Notes: generated by a model from the sequence alone, not told the origin. A stretch of DNA of 64,000 bases from Allohoeflea poritis (GCF_027889715.1 NZ_JAPJZH010000017.1:1-64000), one strand, 5' to 3'; numbered from the stretch's first letter, positions 1 to 8,421 are shown. Program-made: numbers and translations.

Positions 1-86
1 AGACAATCGAATCTGGATACCCATGAATCACACATCAAACCAAAAATGAATCCTGAATGTCGATTAGACCTAGAGCGTGTCTGGCC

Positions 87-1601
87 CTATTTTTCTGACG
101 GTTCGTGGTCTTCGGGCGATCTCTTTGCCAGGAACCAGAAAACCGACACCACGGACAGGACGAGCAGCGCGACGGCCACCGGGTACTGGTAGATCCGTGT
201 CAGGTCGCCATTCATGAGCGCCAGGGACTGGGCAATCGATATCTCAAATCGCGGCCCCAGAAAGAAGGCGATGATGAGGATGACGAGGGAATAGCCGAAG
301 CTTGACAGGAGATATCCGATAACCGCGAAGACGAGCATCACGGCCACGCCGAAAAGACCGCTGGCCGCCATGGACACGCCGACGAAGCACAACAGCAGTG
401 CGGAGGCGAAGATCACCGATTCGGGCGCCGATACGACCTTCACCCAGATGCGCAGCCCGATCTGCCCGACCCAAAGATTGACGAAATTGGCCATGATCAT
501 GGCACCGAACAGGCCGTAGACCAGCCTGCCCTGCGTTTCGAAAAGCAGGGGGCCGGGCTGCATGCCGTGGATCATGAAGGCGCTGATGATCAGCGCCGCC
601 CCGACACTTCCGGGAATGCCGAGGGTCAGCAGCGGTATCAGATTGGCGCCGACGACGGCCGAATTGGCCGATTCCGTCGCCGCTATGCCCTGAATATTGC
701 CCTTGCCGAAACTCTGCGGCTCCTTCGAGGCGGCCTTCGTGAAGGCATAGGACATGAAGGCGGCGGCGGTCGAGCCGATGCCCGGAAGAGCGCCGAGGAT
801 CGTTCCGGTCACCGCGCCGCGCAGCATCACGTAGCGGCACGACCAGTATTCCGCCCATGTCACCTTGCGGTCGAGCGGATCGCCCGTGTCCTTGATCTCG
901 ATGGCCGATTTCACCCGGCCGCCAGCCTCCGACAGGCGGCGCAAAATCTCCGAAATGGCAAGCATGCCGATGGCGACCGATGCCAGCGGCAGGCCGTCAT
1001 AAAGATCCCACATACCGAAGATCAGCCTTGGCGTGTAGTTTTCCGGATCGCTGCCGACAGACGCGAAGAGCAGCCCGAGCGCGGCGGCGATGATGCCCTT
1101 GAGCAAGGATTTGCCGACCAGCCCGGCGAGCACCGAAAAGGCGAAGATCATCAGCGCGAGGATTTCCACAGGCCCCATGCGAAGGGCCAGGATGGCAAGC
1201 GGCGCCGAGACGGTAATCAGCACGATATCGCTGAACGTGTCGCCGGTGACCGACGAAAACAGCGCCATCTTGGTTGCCTTCAGCGGCTTGCCCTGTCTGG
1301 CCAGCGGAAATCCGTCCAGCGCCGTCGCGGCGGCGTCGGGGGTGCCGGGCGTGTTCATCAGCACCGCCGGGACCGCGCCGCCCACAAGACCGCCCTTGTT
1401 GACGCCGACGAGAAAGGCGATGGCCACCAGCGGGTCGAGCGCAAAGGTGAAGGGAACGGCAATGGCCATCGCCATGACCGGCCCGATCCCCGGCACCGCG
1501 CCGACGAACTGGCCGACAACGACGCCAAGCACCACGAAAAATAGGTTGTTCAGCGAAAAGGCATCGCCCAGACCGGCAAGGATGACGGACAGATCAACCA
1601 T
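87..1601 (-). CDS. tctA: Tripartite tricarboxylate transporter, large permease (TctA family)
   Basis: This 504-residue protein is the large membrane subunit of a TTT-family importer, which takes up carboxylates using an ion gradient and a periplasmic binding protein. The length is normal for TctA. It is very hydrophobic, with many membrane segments, and carries two family signatures: the glycine/proline-rich VGAVPGIGPVMAMAIAVPF near residue 35 and LGIPGSVGAALIISAF near residue 325. It is the last gene of a minus-strand unit (regulator, tctC, tctB, tctA) and starts 12 bases after tctB. The substrate cannot be read from the sequence; citrate, other di- or tricarboxylates and aromatic acids are all possible for this family. 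Confidence 0.93.
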   Translation of the reverse strand: MVDLSVILAGLGDAFSLNNLFFVVLGVVVGQFVGAVPGIGPVMAMAIAVPFTFALDPLVAIAFLVGVNKGGLVGGAVPAVLMNTPGTPDAAATALDGFPLARQGKPLKATKMALFSSVTGDTFSDIVLITVSAPLAILALRMGPVEILALMIFAFSVLAGLVGKSLLKGIIAAALGLLFASVGSDPENYTPRLIFGMWDLYDGLPLASVAIGMLAISEILRRLSEAGGRVKSAIEIKDTGDPLDRKVTWAEYWSCRYVMLRGAVTGTILGALPGIGSTAAAFMSYAFTKAASKEPQSFGKGNIQGIAATESANSAVVGANLIPLLTLGIPGSVGAALIISAFMIHGMQPGPLLFETQGRLVYGLFGAMIMANFVNLWVGQIGLRIWVKVVSAPESVIFASALLLCFVGVSMAASGLFGVAVMLVFAVIGYLLSSFGYSLVILIIAFFLGPRFEISIAQSLALMNGDLTRIYQYPVAVALLVLSVVSVFWFLAKRSPEDHEPSEK

Positions 1602-1613
1602 CGCGCCGGACCC

Positions 1614-2039
1614 TCACGGCAATGCCCGATCGAGAACGACAATCACGAACACCCAGATGAGCGCCGGCATGCCGACCGCGCCGAAAGCAAGCCAGAGCGG
1701 TCTTCGCTCGCCGATCATCAGCATGACGGCCAGAGCAAGGCAGGGCGCGACGTAAATGAAGCCAAACCAGGACATCGCATAGATGGCCAAGGCCAGCACC
1801 AGGACATAGGCGCCGGTCACTGCGAAATAGCGCAAATCGGGAAGCCGCTGCGGCGTCGGCCTGACCACGAGCAGGAACCCGCAGGCCGCGATGACAATGG
1901 CCACCGCGTTGGGAAGCGTGTCGGGCGCGATATTCCCGCCTTCAGCCTGCTCGACATAGGCAGGGATTACGAGAAAATAGGCCGCGAGACCGAACAGAAG
2001 AAAAAACGTGCCCGAAATACGGTCTGCCGACAGGCCCAT
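1614..2039 (-). CDS. tctB: Tripartite tricarboxylate transporter, small permease (TctB family)
   Basis: This protein of about 141 residues has four predicted membrane helices and is the small, poorly conserved permease subunit that pairs with TctA. The ATG at 2039 is chosen because a strong ribosome binding site (GGAGG within 2042-2050) lies just upstream. A longer reading from 2072 would add a charged, non-family N-terminus. It lies between the binding-protein gene and the large permease. A strong hairpin sits in the gap upstream and may set its expression below that of the binding protein. Confidence 0.85.
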   Translation of the reverse strand: MGLSADRISGTFFLLFGLAAYFLVIPAYVEQAEGGNIAPDTLPNAVAIVIAACGFLLVVRPTPQRLPDLRYFAVTGAYVLVLALAIYAMSWFGFIYVAPCLALAVMLMIGERRPLWLAFGAVGMPALIWVFVIVVLDRALP

Positions 2040-2059
2040 GCACTCCTCCCTCGATTGCC

Positions 2060-2085
2060 GGCCCCGGCGCAAAGGCGCCGGGGCC
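2060..2085 (-). promoter_or_regulatory. Intercistronic hairpin between tctC and tctB
   Basis: Perfect 11-bp arms (GGCCCCGGCGC and GCGCCGGGGCC) flank a four-base loop. The element starts 6 bases after the tctC stop codon and ends about 20 bases before the tctB start. There is no run of T on either side, so it is not a classical intrinsic terminator. Its place after the binding-protein gene suggests a 3' mRNA-stabilising or attenuating structure that keeps TctC in excess; that role is inferred. Confidence 0.6.
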
Positions 2086-2091
2086 GTGTCG

Positions 2092-3054
2092 TCATTTCTG
2101 GAAGAGTACGCCGACGTTCTTCAGACCGCCAACCATCATTTTCTCGGTTCCTTCGGTGCCGAGATTGAGCGGGCTTCCGTCTGTGGCGTTCTTGACGATC
2201 TCGGCCATCTCCGGCGATTTCATCGCATTGTCTATCGCGGCGGCGATCGCCTTGACGGCTTCCGGGGGCGTGCCCTTGGTCATCGCCAGGAAGAAATAGG
2301 GATCGACATAGGCGTTGACGCCCGCCTCGCGAAACGTCTCGATATCGGGTGCGTAGCTCAGACGCTCCTCGTTCGCCGCTGCGATGATCTTCATGTCGCC
2401 GGATTCAAGATAGGGCAATTGCTCGCCCGAGCCGAAGCCGGCAAGCACCTGGCCGCCGAGGATCAGCTTCATGGTTTCCGCGCCGCCCTTGGTGGAGACC
2501 ATGTTGAACTTGGCGCCCGTCTCACGGGACGTGACATCCATCAAGAGCTTCTGGGGCGGCGCACCGAAGGCGACGGGCATGTTGCCCTGCTCCTTGGCAT
2601 AGGCGACCAGTTCCATCAGATTGTCGAACGGCGCGTCCTTGCTGGCGACGAGGGCAAGTTCCGCCTTGGCAATGGTGCCGAGGTAATCGAAGCTGCTCAG
2701 ATCGAAACCCAGCTCGTCGCCGCGGTTCACCAGATTGACGAGGATCGGCATGTTCACGCCGAGACCGATGACCTTGCCGCGCGGCGGCATTTTCGCGATG
2801 CCGGTGAACATGGCGACGCCGCCGCCGCCGGTCTTGTTTTCCGCAATCACGTTCCAGCCGGTCTGGTCCTCGATGACCTTGGCGAGAACCCTGCCCATCG
2901 TATCGGTCGAGCCGCCGGCGCCGAAGCCGATCTGCATGGTCAGGGAGCCGTCGGGTTTCCAATCATCCGCGGCAAAGGCGACGGTCGCCACGGACAGGCT
3001 GGCGGCCATCAGCGTTGCCGCCGCCATTTTCAGGGCATTCGATATGCGCTTCAT
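2092..3054 (-). CDS. tctC: Tripartite tricarboxylate transporter substrate-binding protein (TctC/Bug family)
   Basis: This periplasmic binding protein of about 320 residues captures the substrate and delivers it to TctAB. It has a Sec signal peptide (MKRISNALK, then an alanine-rich core ending at AFAADD). Bug-family landmarks follow: an IGFGAGGSTDTMGR segment near residue 40, a VIAENKTGGGG segment near 65, and a C-terminal PPEAVKAIAAAIDNAM segment. The start at 3054 has GGAGGT just upstream (3061-3066). The start codon overlaps the stop of the MarR regulator gene as ATGA, so the two are probably translationally coupled. The ligand is unknown. Confidence 0.92.
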   Translation of the reverse strand: MKRISNALKMAAATLMAASLSVATVAFAADDWKPDGSLTMQIGFGAGGSTDTMGRVLAKVIEDQTGWNVIAENKTGGGGVAMFTGIAKMPPRGKVIGLGVNMPILVNLVNRGDELGFDLSSFDYLGTIAKAELALVASKDAPFDNLMELVAYAKEQGNMPVAFGAPPQKLLMDVTSRETGAKFNMVSTKGGAETMKLILGGQVLAGFGSGEQLPYLESGDMKIIAAANEERLSYAPDIETFREAGVNAYVDPYFFLAMTKGTPPEAVKAIAAAIDNAMKSPEMAEIVKNATDGSPLNLGTEGTEKMMVGGLKNVGVLFQK

Positions 3055-3599
3055 TTCGTTACCTCCATCTGTGTTTGTGCCGGCACACCGCCGGAGCGGC
3101 CTGCCCTTGCAATCCGGTTCGGTCCGGCTTTTTGCGATGCCGCGGCAATGCGCCCGCACATCGATAGAAACTGTTCGCGTTCTTCGGCAGTAAGCGCAGC
3201 GTCCAGGGCGTCGGTCAACTGCTTGACATGCGGGAGCAGGATGCCATGCTTGGACCTTCCGCGTTCGGTCAGCGAGAAAATCTTGGAGCGCCGGTCTCCC
3301 GGGGCCGGATCGGACCGGATCAGGTCGCGGGCCTCCATGTCCTTCAGAACCCGGCTAAGCTGCGCCTGCTCCGTGCGGGTGAAGTCCACCAGCTCCGTTT
3401 GCGTTGCGTCCGGAACCAGATTGAGGCCGACAAGGACCCGCCAGGCGACCAGCCCGATATCGTCTTCCTGCGAAACGATCTGCGAGACCGCCAGCCGCAA
3501 GGTCCGCGACAGCCGAAAGACGGCGACGGCCAGAACACTGACGCCGTTCGGCAGATCTTCCAGATTCATGGCTTTCAAGCGCTGCGTTGCCTGCGCCAA
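3051..3599 (-). CDS. MarR-family transcriptional regulator of the tct operon
   Basis: This winged-helix protein of about 182 residues has the usual MarR layout. A dimerisation helix is followed by the recognition region (residues about 70-110) and the wing, where DPAPGDRRSKIFSLTERG matches the DxRD/R-type wing signature. It is the first gene of the tct unit and overlaps tctC by four bases. I chose the TTG at 3599 because GAGGGAGGAG lies 6 bases upstream; an ATG at 3569 is the alternative. Two copies of a near-palindrome lie about 45 bp upstream and are probable operators, implying autoregulation and substrate-controlled tct expression. Confidence 0.85.
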   Translation of the reverse strand: MAQATQRLKAMNLEDLPNGVSVLAVAVFRLSRTLRLAVSQIVSQEDDIGLVAWRVLVGLNLVPDATQTELVDFTRTEQAQLSRVLKDMEARDLIRSDPAPGDRRSKIFSLTERGRSKHGILLPHVKQLTDALDAALTAEEREQFLSMCGRIAAASQKAGPNRIARAGRSGGVPAQTQMEVTK

Positions 3600-3642
3600 C
3601 AAGCTCCTCCCTCGGCCCGCATGCCTTTGGCATGTCAATTCT

Positions 3643-3676
3643 TATGACATATCATACAACCATATGACATATCATG
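3643..3676. promoter_or_regulatory. Tandem operator candidate for the tct MarR regulator
   Basis: The 12-mer ATGACATATCAT occurs twice, at 3644-3655 and 3664-3675, exactly 20 bp (two helical turns) apart. Each copy is a partial palindrome with arms (T)ATGA/TCAT(A). The pair lies directly upstream of the regulator gene and reads on the side facing gshB's 3' end, so it is specific to the tct promoter. Tandem palindromes on one face of the helix are typical of MarR-family control. Confidence 0.6.
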
Positions 3677-3741
3677 CAATTGCCGGAAAGACGCTACTTG
3701 ACATTACCGTTTGCAGGCTAAGTTCCGCTGCAATGTCCGCC

Positions 3742-4686
3742 TCAGCGCCGGGCCTCGATAGCGTCCCACAGGAGTGCCGCGATGTCGGCGCCGCCGAACC
3801 TGGCGACCTCGCGGATGCCGGTCGGGGAGGTCACGTTGATTTCGGTCATGACGTCGCCGATGACATCGATGCCGACGAAGAGGAAGCCGCGTTCCTTCAG
3901 CGACGGGGCGATACGGGCGCAGATTTCGCGCTCACGCTCGGTCAGGTCGACCGGCTCGGCGCGCCCGCCCACATGCATGTTGGAACGCGCATCCGTCTCG
4001 GCCGGCACCCGGTTGATGGCGCCGACGGGCTCGCCATCCACGAGGATGATGCGCTTGTCGCCGGCACGCACCGCCGGCAGGTAGCGCTGGGCGATCAGCG
4101 GCTCGCGGTAGAGACTCTCGAACATCTCCAGCAGCGAGGACAGGTTGCGGTCGTCGGCGCGCAGGTGAAAGACGCCGGCGCCGCCATTGCCGTAGAGCGG
4201 CTTGATGATGATATCGCCCATGTCGCGGCGGAAGGCCGCGATCTCCTCCGGATCGCTGGTGATCAGCGTTTCGGGCATGAGATCGGGGAATTCGGTGACG
4301 AAGATCTTCTCCGGCGAGTTGCGCACCCAGGCCGGATCGTTGACCACCAGCGTTTGCGGATGGACGCGCTCGAGCAGATGGGTCGAGGTGATATAGGACA
4401 TGTCGAAGGGCGGGTCCTGACGCAGCAGCACGACATCCATTTCCGACAGGTCGGTGCGAACCCCCTCTCCCAGCGTATAGTGATCGCCGGCCGTGTCGCG
4501 CAGGACCATCGGCTCCATTTGGGCATAGACGGTGCCGTCGCGCAGCGACAGTTGCGAGGGCGTGTAGTGAAACAGATGGTGGCCGCGGTTCTGCGCCTCC
4601 AGACACATGGCGAAGGTGGAATCGCCCTCGATCTGAATGGTCGAGACATGGTCCATCTGGACCGCTACTTTCAGACTTTGCGCCAT
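3742..4686 (-). CDS. gshB: Glutathione synthetase
   Basis: This enzyme of 314 residues joins gamma-glutamylcysteine and glycine with ATP, the second step of glutathione synthesis in the cytoplasm. The length matches the bacterial family. Clear signs are the N-terminal [19 protein letters not shown], the [16 protein letters not shown] segment near residue 90, the ATP-grasp glycine-rich [12 protein letters not shown], and the C-terminal [12 protein letters not shown] with metal and substrate contacts. The start at 4686 gives the normal N-terminus; a longer in-frame reading upstream is spurious and overlaps recR on the other strand. It is divergent from recR with 129 bp between. Confidence 0.95.
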   Translation of the reverse strand: MAQSLKVAVQMDHVSTIQIEGDSTFAMCLEAQNRGHHLFHYTPSQLSLRDGTVYAQMEPMVLRDTAGDHYTLGEGVRTDLSEMDVVLLRQDPPFDMSYITSTHLLERVHPQTLVVNDPAWVRNSPEKIFVTEFPDLMPETLITSDPEEIAAFRRDMGDIIIKPLYGNGGAGVFHLRADDRNLSSLLEMFESLYREPLIAQRYLPAVRAGDKRIILVDGEPVGAINRVPAETDARSNMHVGGRAEPVDLTEREREICARIAPSLKERGFLFVGIDVIGDVMTEINVTSPTGIREVARFGGADIAALLWDAIEARR

Positions 4687-4815
4687 TCCTGCTTCCTGTC
4701 CTGCATTCGGTGACCAACACACATAAAGCCGCCGGCCGCAAATGCAACGGCCATGGCGCATGCGCCGGGGCCGGCGGGGCCTGCCTTTCCTTGCGAATCG
4801 CGCTAAATAGAGCAA

Positions 4816-5424
4816 ATGGCAAAGAACGTCGCCGGACCGGAAATCGAAAGACTGATCCAGCTCCTGGCCCGGGTGCCGGGGCTCGGGCCCCGTTCGGCGC
4901 GGCGCGCGGCACTGCATCTCATCAAGAAGAAGGAGCAGGTGCTGGGTCCGCTGGCGGAGGCGCTGGCCGCTGCGCGTGACAGCGTGACCGTCTGCTCGAC
5001 CTGCGGCAATGTCGACACGCGCGATCCCTGCACCATCTGCACCGATCCGCGGCGCGACAATGGAACCATCATCATCGTCGAGGATGTCTCCGATCTTTGG
5101 GCGCTGGAGCGGGCGTCGGCCATGAACTGCCTCTACCACGTGCTCGGCGGCACGCTGTCGCCACTCGACGGCATCGGGCCCGACGATCTGAACATCAAGT
5201 CGCTGGTGGAGCGGATTTCGGCGGGCGACGGGGCGAAGGAAATCATCATCGCGGTCAACGCCACCGTCGAAGGCCAGACGACCGCCCACTATATCACCGA
5301 CCAGCTCGACGGGCTGGACGTGACCATCACCCGCCTCGCCCACGGCGTTCCCGTCGGCGGCGAACTGGACTATCTCGACGAGGGCACGCTGACGGCGGCG
5401 CTCAGATCACGCACGACGCTTTAG
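4816..5424 (+). CDS. recR: Recombination mediator protein RecR
   Basis: This protein of 202 residues works with RecO (and RecF) to load RecA on SSB-coated single-stranded DNA. It shows the N-terminal helix-hairpin-helix ([14 protein letters not shown], residues about 17-30), the four-cysteine zinc finger (C60, C63, C72, C75) and the Toprim domain beginning near residue 87. The length is standard. The usual upstream partners dnaX and ybaB are not next to it here; gshB is divergent instead. The conserved C-terminal [16 protein letters not shown] is present, so the gene is intact. Confidence 0.96.
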   Translation: MAKNVAGPEIERLIQLLARVPGLGPRSARRAALHLIKKKEQVLGPLAEALAAARDSVTVCSTCGNVDTRDPCTICTDPRRDNGTIIIVEDVSDLWALERASAMNCLYHVLGGTLSPLDGIGPDDLNIKSLVERISAGDGAKEIIIAVNATVEGQTTAHYITDQLDGLDVTITRLAHGVPVGGELDYLDEGTLTAALRSRTTL

Positions 5425-5480
5425 TCGGGGGTGTATGAGCCGGAACGGCGAACCTGAGCGCTTACGGGAGGATCGTCCGC

Positions 5481-5948
5481 ATGTATTGGCCGAAACCGGG
5501 CACCAAAAGCGACCCAGTGCTGCGCTGGAACCGCCCTGATCGAATCTTCTTCGGTTACGGGGCCTGTCACGTCCTCGCTGGTGTCTATCTCGACATGCAG
5601 CCGCTTTGGGAATTCTACGCCGAGCGAATCGTTCCGAATGAGGGATACTCCGGCAATCACGTCTACGTCACGGACGGAGCAATCGCCTTTGATTTTCACG
5701 GATATTCGGGACGTGAACGGTTGCTTGCCCATCACTGGCGCGGCTGGTCAAAGCGCTATCCGGGCTGGAACGCCACGATAAAGAGGGTGGATTTCGATCT
5801 CCTGGACACCGCAGCGCTCAACGCAAGGAAAATGCTCGGCCCGGACCAATATCTGCATGATCCACTGCAGCGCGCACGGGGCTTCCTGTCTAGAAAAGAC
5901 CACAAGCTTGCATCGGAACGGGCCATGCGCACCGTCAGCTTGTCCTAG
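5481..5948 (+). CDS. Conserved-looking hypothetical protein
   Basis: This protein of 155 residues belongs to no family I recognise. It has no signal peptide or membrane segment. It is rich in aromatic residues and histidine: FFGYGACHVLAGVYLD near residue 25, then GNHVYVTDGAIAFDFHGYSG and LLAHHWRGWSKRYPGW, suggesting a compact globular domain with possible His/Asp ligands. A good ribosome binding site (GGGAGG) precedes the ATG. It follows recR on the same strand with a 56-bp gap, so co-transcription is possible but unproven. The coding reading is supported by the ribosome binding site and plausible composition only. Confidence 0.6.
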   Translation: MYWPKPGTKSDPVLRWNRPDRIFFGYGACHVLAGVYLDMQPLWEFYAERIVPNEGYSGNHVYVTDGAIAFDFHGYSGRERLLAHHWRGWSKRYPGWNATIKRVDFDLLDTAALNARKMLGPDQYLHDPLQRARGFLSRKDHKLASERAMRTVSLS

Positions 5949-6124
5949 CGAGATTGCTTCATGCCGCGCCAACTGGAAAAGCCGTAAGTGCGGGCAAGCT
6001 GAAGGTGGGTTCAACCCCTTTCGCGGACCGATAGTCGCCCTGACGACTGCCAGGACCTTAGGCAAACGGACCCGATTTACCCTGCAACCGGGATTGAGGT
6101 CGCTTCAAGTGCCTGTCAGACACG

Positions 6125-6155
6125 CACCCGCCGGCGCCACAGGCGCCGGCGGGTG
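6125..6155 (-). terminator. Strong hairpin downstream of bfr
   Basis: Perfect 14-bp arms (CACCCGCCGGCGCC and its complement) enclose a three-base loop, starting 28 bases after the bfr stop codon. There is no U-tract, so it may stabilise the 3' end or help stop transcription rather than act as a textbook terminator. Confidence 0.6.
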
Positions 6156-6182
6156 TTCATGCAACGCAGTTGAACGTGCCGA

Positions 6183-6668
6183 TTAGTCGCCCTCGCCTGC
6201 GGACGAGGCATTGAGCAGGCCGTAGTGCTTGTCGCCGATCGTGTCGTAGAGGTCGATCTGTGTCTCGAGGAAATCGATATGGCCTTCCTCGTCGGACATC
6301 AGCTCCTCGAAGAGGCCCATGGAGACGTAGTCGCCCTCGTCCTTGCACACGTCGCGCGCTTCCTTGTACAGATCCCTCGCCTCGTATTCCGCCTTCAGGT
6401 CGGCGTCCAGGATCTCGCGGATGTTCTCGCCGATTTTCAGAGGATTGAGGGTCTGCAGGTTGGGGTGGCCTTCAAGAAAAATGATGCGCACGATCAGCTT
6501 GTCCGCATGCTCCATTTCCTCGATCGACTCCTCGCGCCACTTCGCGGCCATCTTGCCGTAGCCCCAGTCGTCCAGCAGGCGATAGTGCAGCCAGAACTGG
6601 CTGGAAGCCGTCAGCTCGTGCTTCAGGGCCTGGTTGAGATAGTCAATGACCTTCTTGTTGCCTTTCAT
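6183..6668 (-). CDS. bfr: Bacterioferritin
   Basis: This subunit of 161 residues forms the 24-mer, haem-containing iron store. All ferroxidase ligands are at their classical positions (E18, E51, H54, E94, E127, H130), and the haem-binding Met52 is present in EEMEH. The start at 6668 gives the standard length and has GAGGAG upstream; an in-frame extension to 6728 is not family-like. No bacterioferritin-associated ferredoxin gene is adjacent. A long 378-bp upstream region carries a candidate Irr box, which would fit iron-dependent control seen in related bacteria. Confidence 0.96.
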   Translation of the reverse strand: MKGNKKVIDYLNQALKHELTASSQFWLHYRLLDDWGYGKMAAKWREESIEEMEHADKLIVRIIFLEGHPNLQTLNPLKIGENIREILDADLKAEYEARDLYKEARDVCKDEGDYVSMGLFEELMSDEEGHIDFLETQIDLYDTIGDKHYGLLNASSAGEGD

Positions 6669-7046
6669 CGGAAACTCCTCTTCTTTGACCCTGCGGATGT
6701 TCCGCCGCATGGCAATACTCAATTGCAATCTACCGTTCGGTTGCGCGCCTCAGCAAGTGTGCAAAAAACCATTCAACGGATCGTGTCAATTTTCAATGTC
6801 CAACGGTGATCCGTTGTTTCCCGGCTCATCGCGAATCTAGATTATAACGATTCTAAATTCCAGTACTGTCGTTGCAAAATACGGGCGCAGCGTGCGTTCG
6901 CGATACCCCAATTCCATCATCTGGATGTTTGTAGCGGATCCGCTGTGCCGCGGCTCGTCGCAGCCGGTCATTCACCTTACAATCCCGCCGCCGAATGTTA
7001 CCGTCCGGACGGCAGTCGTCTTGGCGAACTGTCTGACCGATCGGAG
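6669..7046. other. 378-bp non-coding region upstream of bfr
   Basis: No convincing gene is seen here. The stretch from about 6770 to 6880 is visibly A/T-richer than its surroundings and should hold the bfr promoter. It contains the Irr-box candidate at 6841-6857. Short open frames on the plus strand lack ribosome binding sites and family-like composition. The remainder, towards 7046, is the downstream flank of the DUF2161 gene, and no terminator is obvious there. Confidence 0.6.
6841..6857 (-). promoter_or_regulatory. Candidate Irr-type iron box upstream of bfr
   Basis: Read on the bfr strand, the site is TTTAGAATCGTTATAAT. The left half matches the Irr consensus TTTAGAA-N3-TTCTAAA exactly and the right half matches at 5 of 7 positions. 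It lies about 173 bp upstream of the bfr start. Irr control of bfr is established in several Rhizobiales; assigning this site is inference. Confidence 0.45.
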
Positions 7047-7742
7047 CTATTGTGCGGCGATTCGCGCGATCTCATCGGCATAGTCGCCCAGCGCGCGGCA
7101 GCCATTGGGGCTGAGGGCGTAGATGCCGGTATCGACGCGGTCGAACCAGCCATAGTGATTATCCGCCATGAGACGGCGGGCTTTTTCAACCCGGGCGCCC
7201 TCGGCCACGTGCGCGGCCTTTGTCGGACCGTTGCGGTCCAGATAAAAAAGACAGCGCAACGCATCCTGGCGATAGGCGGTGACGATCCCGCGCCGTGTCG
7301 CGCCGCCGGTATTGGGATCGCCGGCCAGCCGGGCGAATTCGCGCAGCAGGCGCGCCTTCTTCCGCGGCGCCTTGCGCGGCTTGTAGGGCGCCGGGTCGAG
7401 CAGGATTTCGGCCATCCCGTCCTTCAGGCGCACGACGATGATACCCAGCCCGAGACGGCGACACAGCTTCATATTCTTGCGCAAGGACACGGCGAAGGCC
7501 CGGCCGCTTCCGCGCGGCACTGCGACATAGACCGCGTCGCTCATGCCCTGCCGGTCGATCGCCTGATGCAGCAGGGCGAGCGAAAATCCCGTCTTCATCT
7601 CGACAATGACGGGATCCTCTTCGCCGCGCACCGCGACGATGTCGGCCGCACCGACTTCGCCCTTGACCGTATAGCCCTGGTCCTCGAGCAGGGTTTTGAC
7701 CGGGACATAGAGATCGGTTTCGCGTGGTTTTGATTCGGCCAT
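7047..7742 (-). CDS. DUF2161-family PD-(D/E)XK nuclease-like protein
   Basis: This protein of 231 residues has two parts. The N-terminal half has the restriction-fold pattern: D34 in VGAADIVAV, E48-x-K50 in VIVEMKTGF, and Q60 further on, which fits a PD-(D/E)XK active site. The C-terminal half is basic (PRKAPRKKARLLREF) and then looks like a winged-helix domain (RQDALRCLFYLDRNGPTKAAHVAEGARVEKARRLM in outline). It matches the widespread alphaproteobacterial DUF2161 family, whose function is unknown. The ATG at 7742 starts the conserved part. It is divergent from an XRE/2TM regulator, with an 18-bp palindrome between them. Confidence 0.8.
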   Translation of the reverse strand: MAESKPRETDLYVPVKTLLEDQGYTVKGEVGAADIVAVRGEEDPVIVEMKTGFSLALLHQAIDRQGMSDAVYVAVPRGSGRAFAVSLRKNMKLCRRLGLGIIVVRLKDGMAEILLDPAPYKPRKAPRKKARLLREFARLAGDPNTGGATRRGIVTAYRQDALRCLFYLDRNGPTKAAHVAEGARVEKARRLMADNHYGWFDRVDTGIYALSPNGCRALGDYADEIARIAAQ

Positions 7743-7758
7743 GCCGCAAAGATAGGGT

Positions 7759-7776
7759 CGTTTTATAAACAAAACG
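7759..7776. promoter_or_regulatory. Palindrome in the DUF2161 / XRE divergent promoter
   Basis: CGTTTT, six spacer bases (ATAAAC), then AAAACG make an 18-bp inverted repeat. It starts 17 bp before the DUF2161 start codon and ends 97 bp before the XRE gene. The position fits an operator for the neighbouring HTH protein, but binding is inferred. Confidence 0.45.
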
Positions 7777-7873
7777 GTAGCGAACGGGGCCGTGTCGTGT
7801 CGGTGTCGGGGCGACGGCGTGGCCTTCATGTATGATTGCCGTTGAATGGCTGTGCAACCCATGGAGAATTGCG

Positions 7874-8344
7874 ATGTTCATTCGGAAGTTGCGAATCGAA
7901 AGAGGCTGGCCGCAGGAAACTCTGGCGGAGCTGAGCGGGCTGAGCGTGCGCACCATACAGCGCATCGAGCGCGGCCGGCCGGCCAGCCTGGAAACACTCG
8001 GCGCACTGGCCGCGGTCTTCGAAACGGACATCGCCACGCTGACCCGGGAGATGGAAATGTACAGCAAAGCGGATATGACGGAAGTGGAGCGCGAAGCCCT
8101 TGAATATGTACGCGACATAAAGGGTTTCTACAGCCATCTGGCGGTTTATGTCGTCGCCGTGATCATGATGGCCGTGGCCAATCTCTTTATCCACCCGAAT
8201 TATCCGTGGTTTCTCTGGCCGGCGCTTGGTTGGGGTCTCGGGGTCCTTTCACACGGGGTTTCCGTTTTCGAAGTTTTTTCCCTTTTTGGCGTTGAGTGGG
8301 AAAAAAGACAGGTCGAGAAACGGCTACAGCGCAATCGGACATAA
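7874..8344 (+). CDS. XRE-family HTH protein with C-terminal 2TM domain
   Basis: This protein of 156 residues fuses a DNA-binding domain to a membrane anchor. Residues 1-58 are an XRE/Cro helix-turn-helix (LAELSGLSVRTIQRIERGR). Residues about 75-140 match the 2TM domain, with two hydrophobic helices (HLAVYVVAVIMMAVANLF and PALGWGLGVLSHGVSVF) and a conserved acidic lead-in (EREALEYVRDIKGF). The start at 7874 has GGAGA upstream; an extension to 7832 is not conserved-looking. Such proteins are thought to be membrane-tethered regulators, but the signal is unknown. It is divergent from the DUF2161 gene and precedes an MFS carrier. Confidence 0.85.
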   Translation: MFIRKLRIERGWPQETLAELSGLSVRTIQRIERGRPASLETLGALAAVFETDIATLTREMEMYSKADMTEVEREALEYVRDIKGFYSHLAVYVVAVIMMAVANLFIHPNYPWFLWPALGWGLGVLSHGVSVFEVFSLFGVEWEKRQVEKRLQRNRT

Positions 8345-8421
8345 CTTTGCCGGCCAAATTTCGCCGGCGTTGGCGCGTCAAATCATTAGACAAGCCATGA
8401 CGGTGACAATAGTGTCCGCGC

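Noticed and set aside
2008-4713. A 901-codon open frame on the plus strand across tctC, the MarR gene and gshB
   Set aside because: It crosses three well-supported minus-strand genes and their promoter, with low-complexity composition.
5857-6186. A plus-strand open frame of 109 codons downstream of the hypothetical gene at 5481
   Set aside because: It overlaps the end of that gene and the bfr hairpin, has no ribosome binding site, and has cysteine/arginine-rich shadow-like composition.
8349-8368. GCCGGC-N8-GCCGGC as a terminator after the XRE/2TM gene
   Set aside because: The arms are short and self-complementary and there is no T-run, so termination is not supported.
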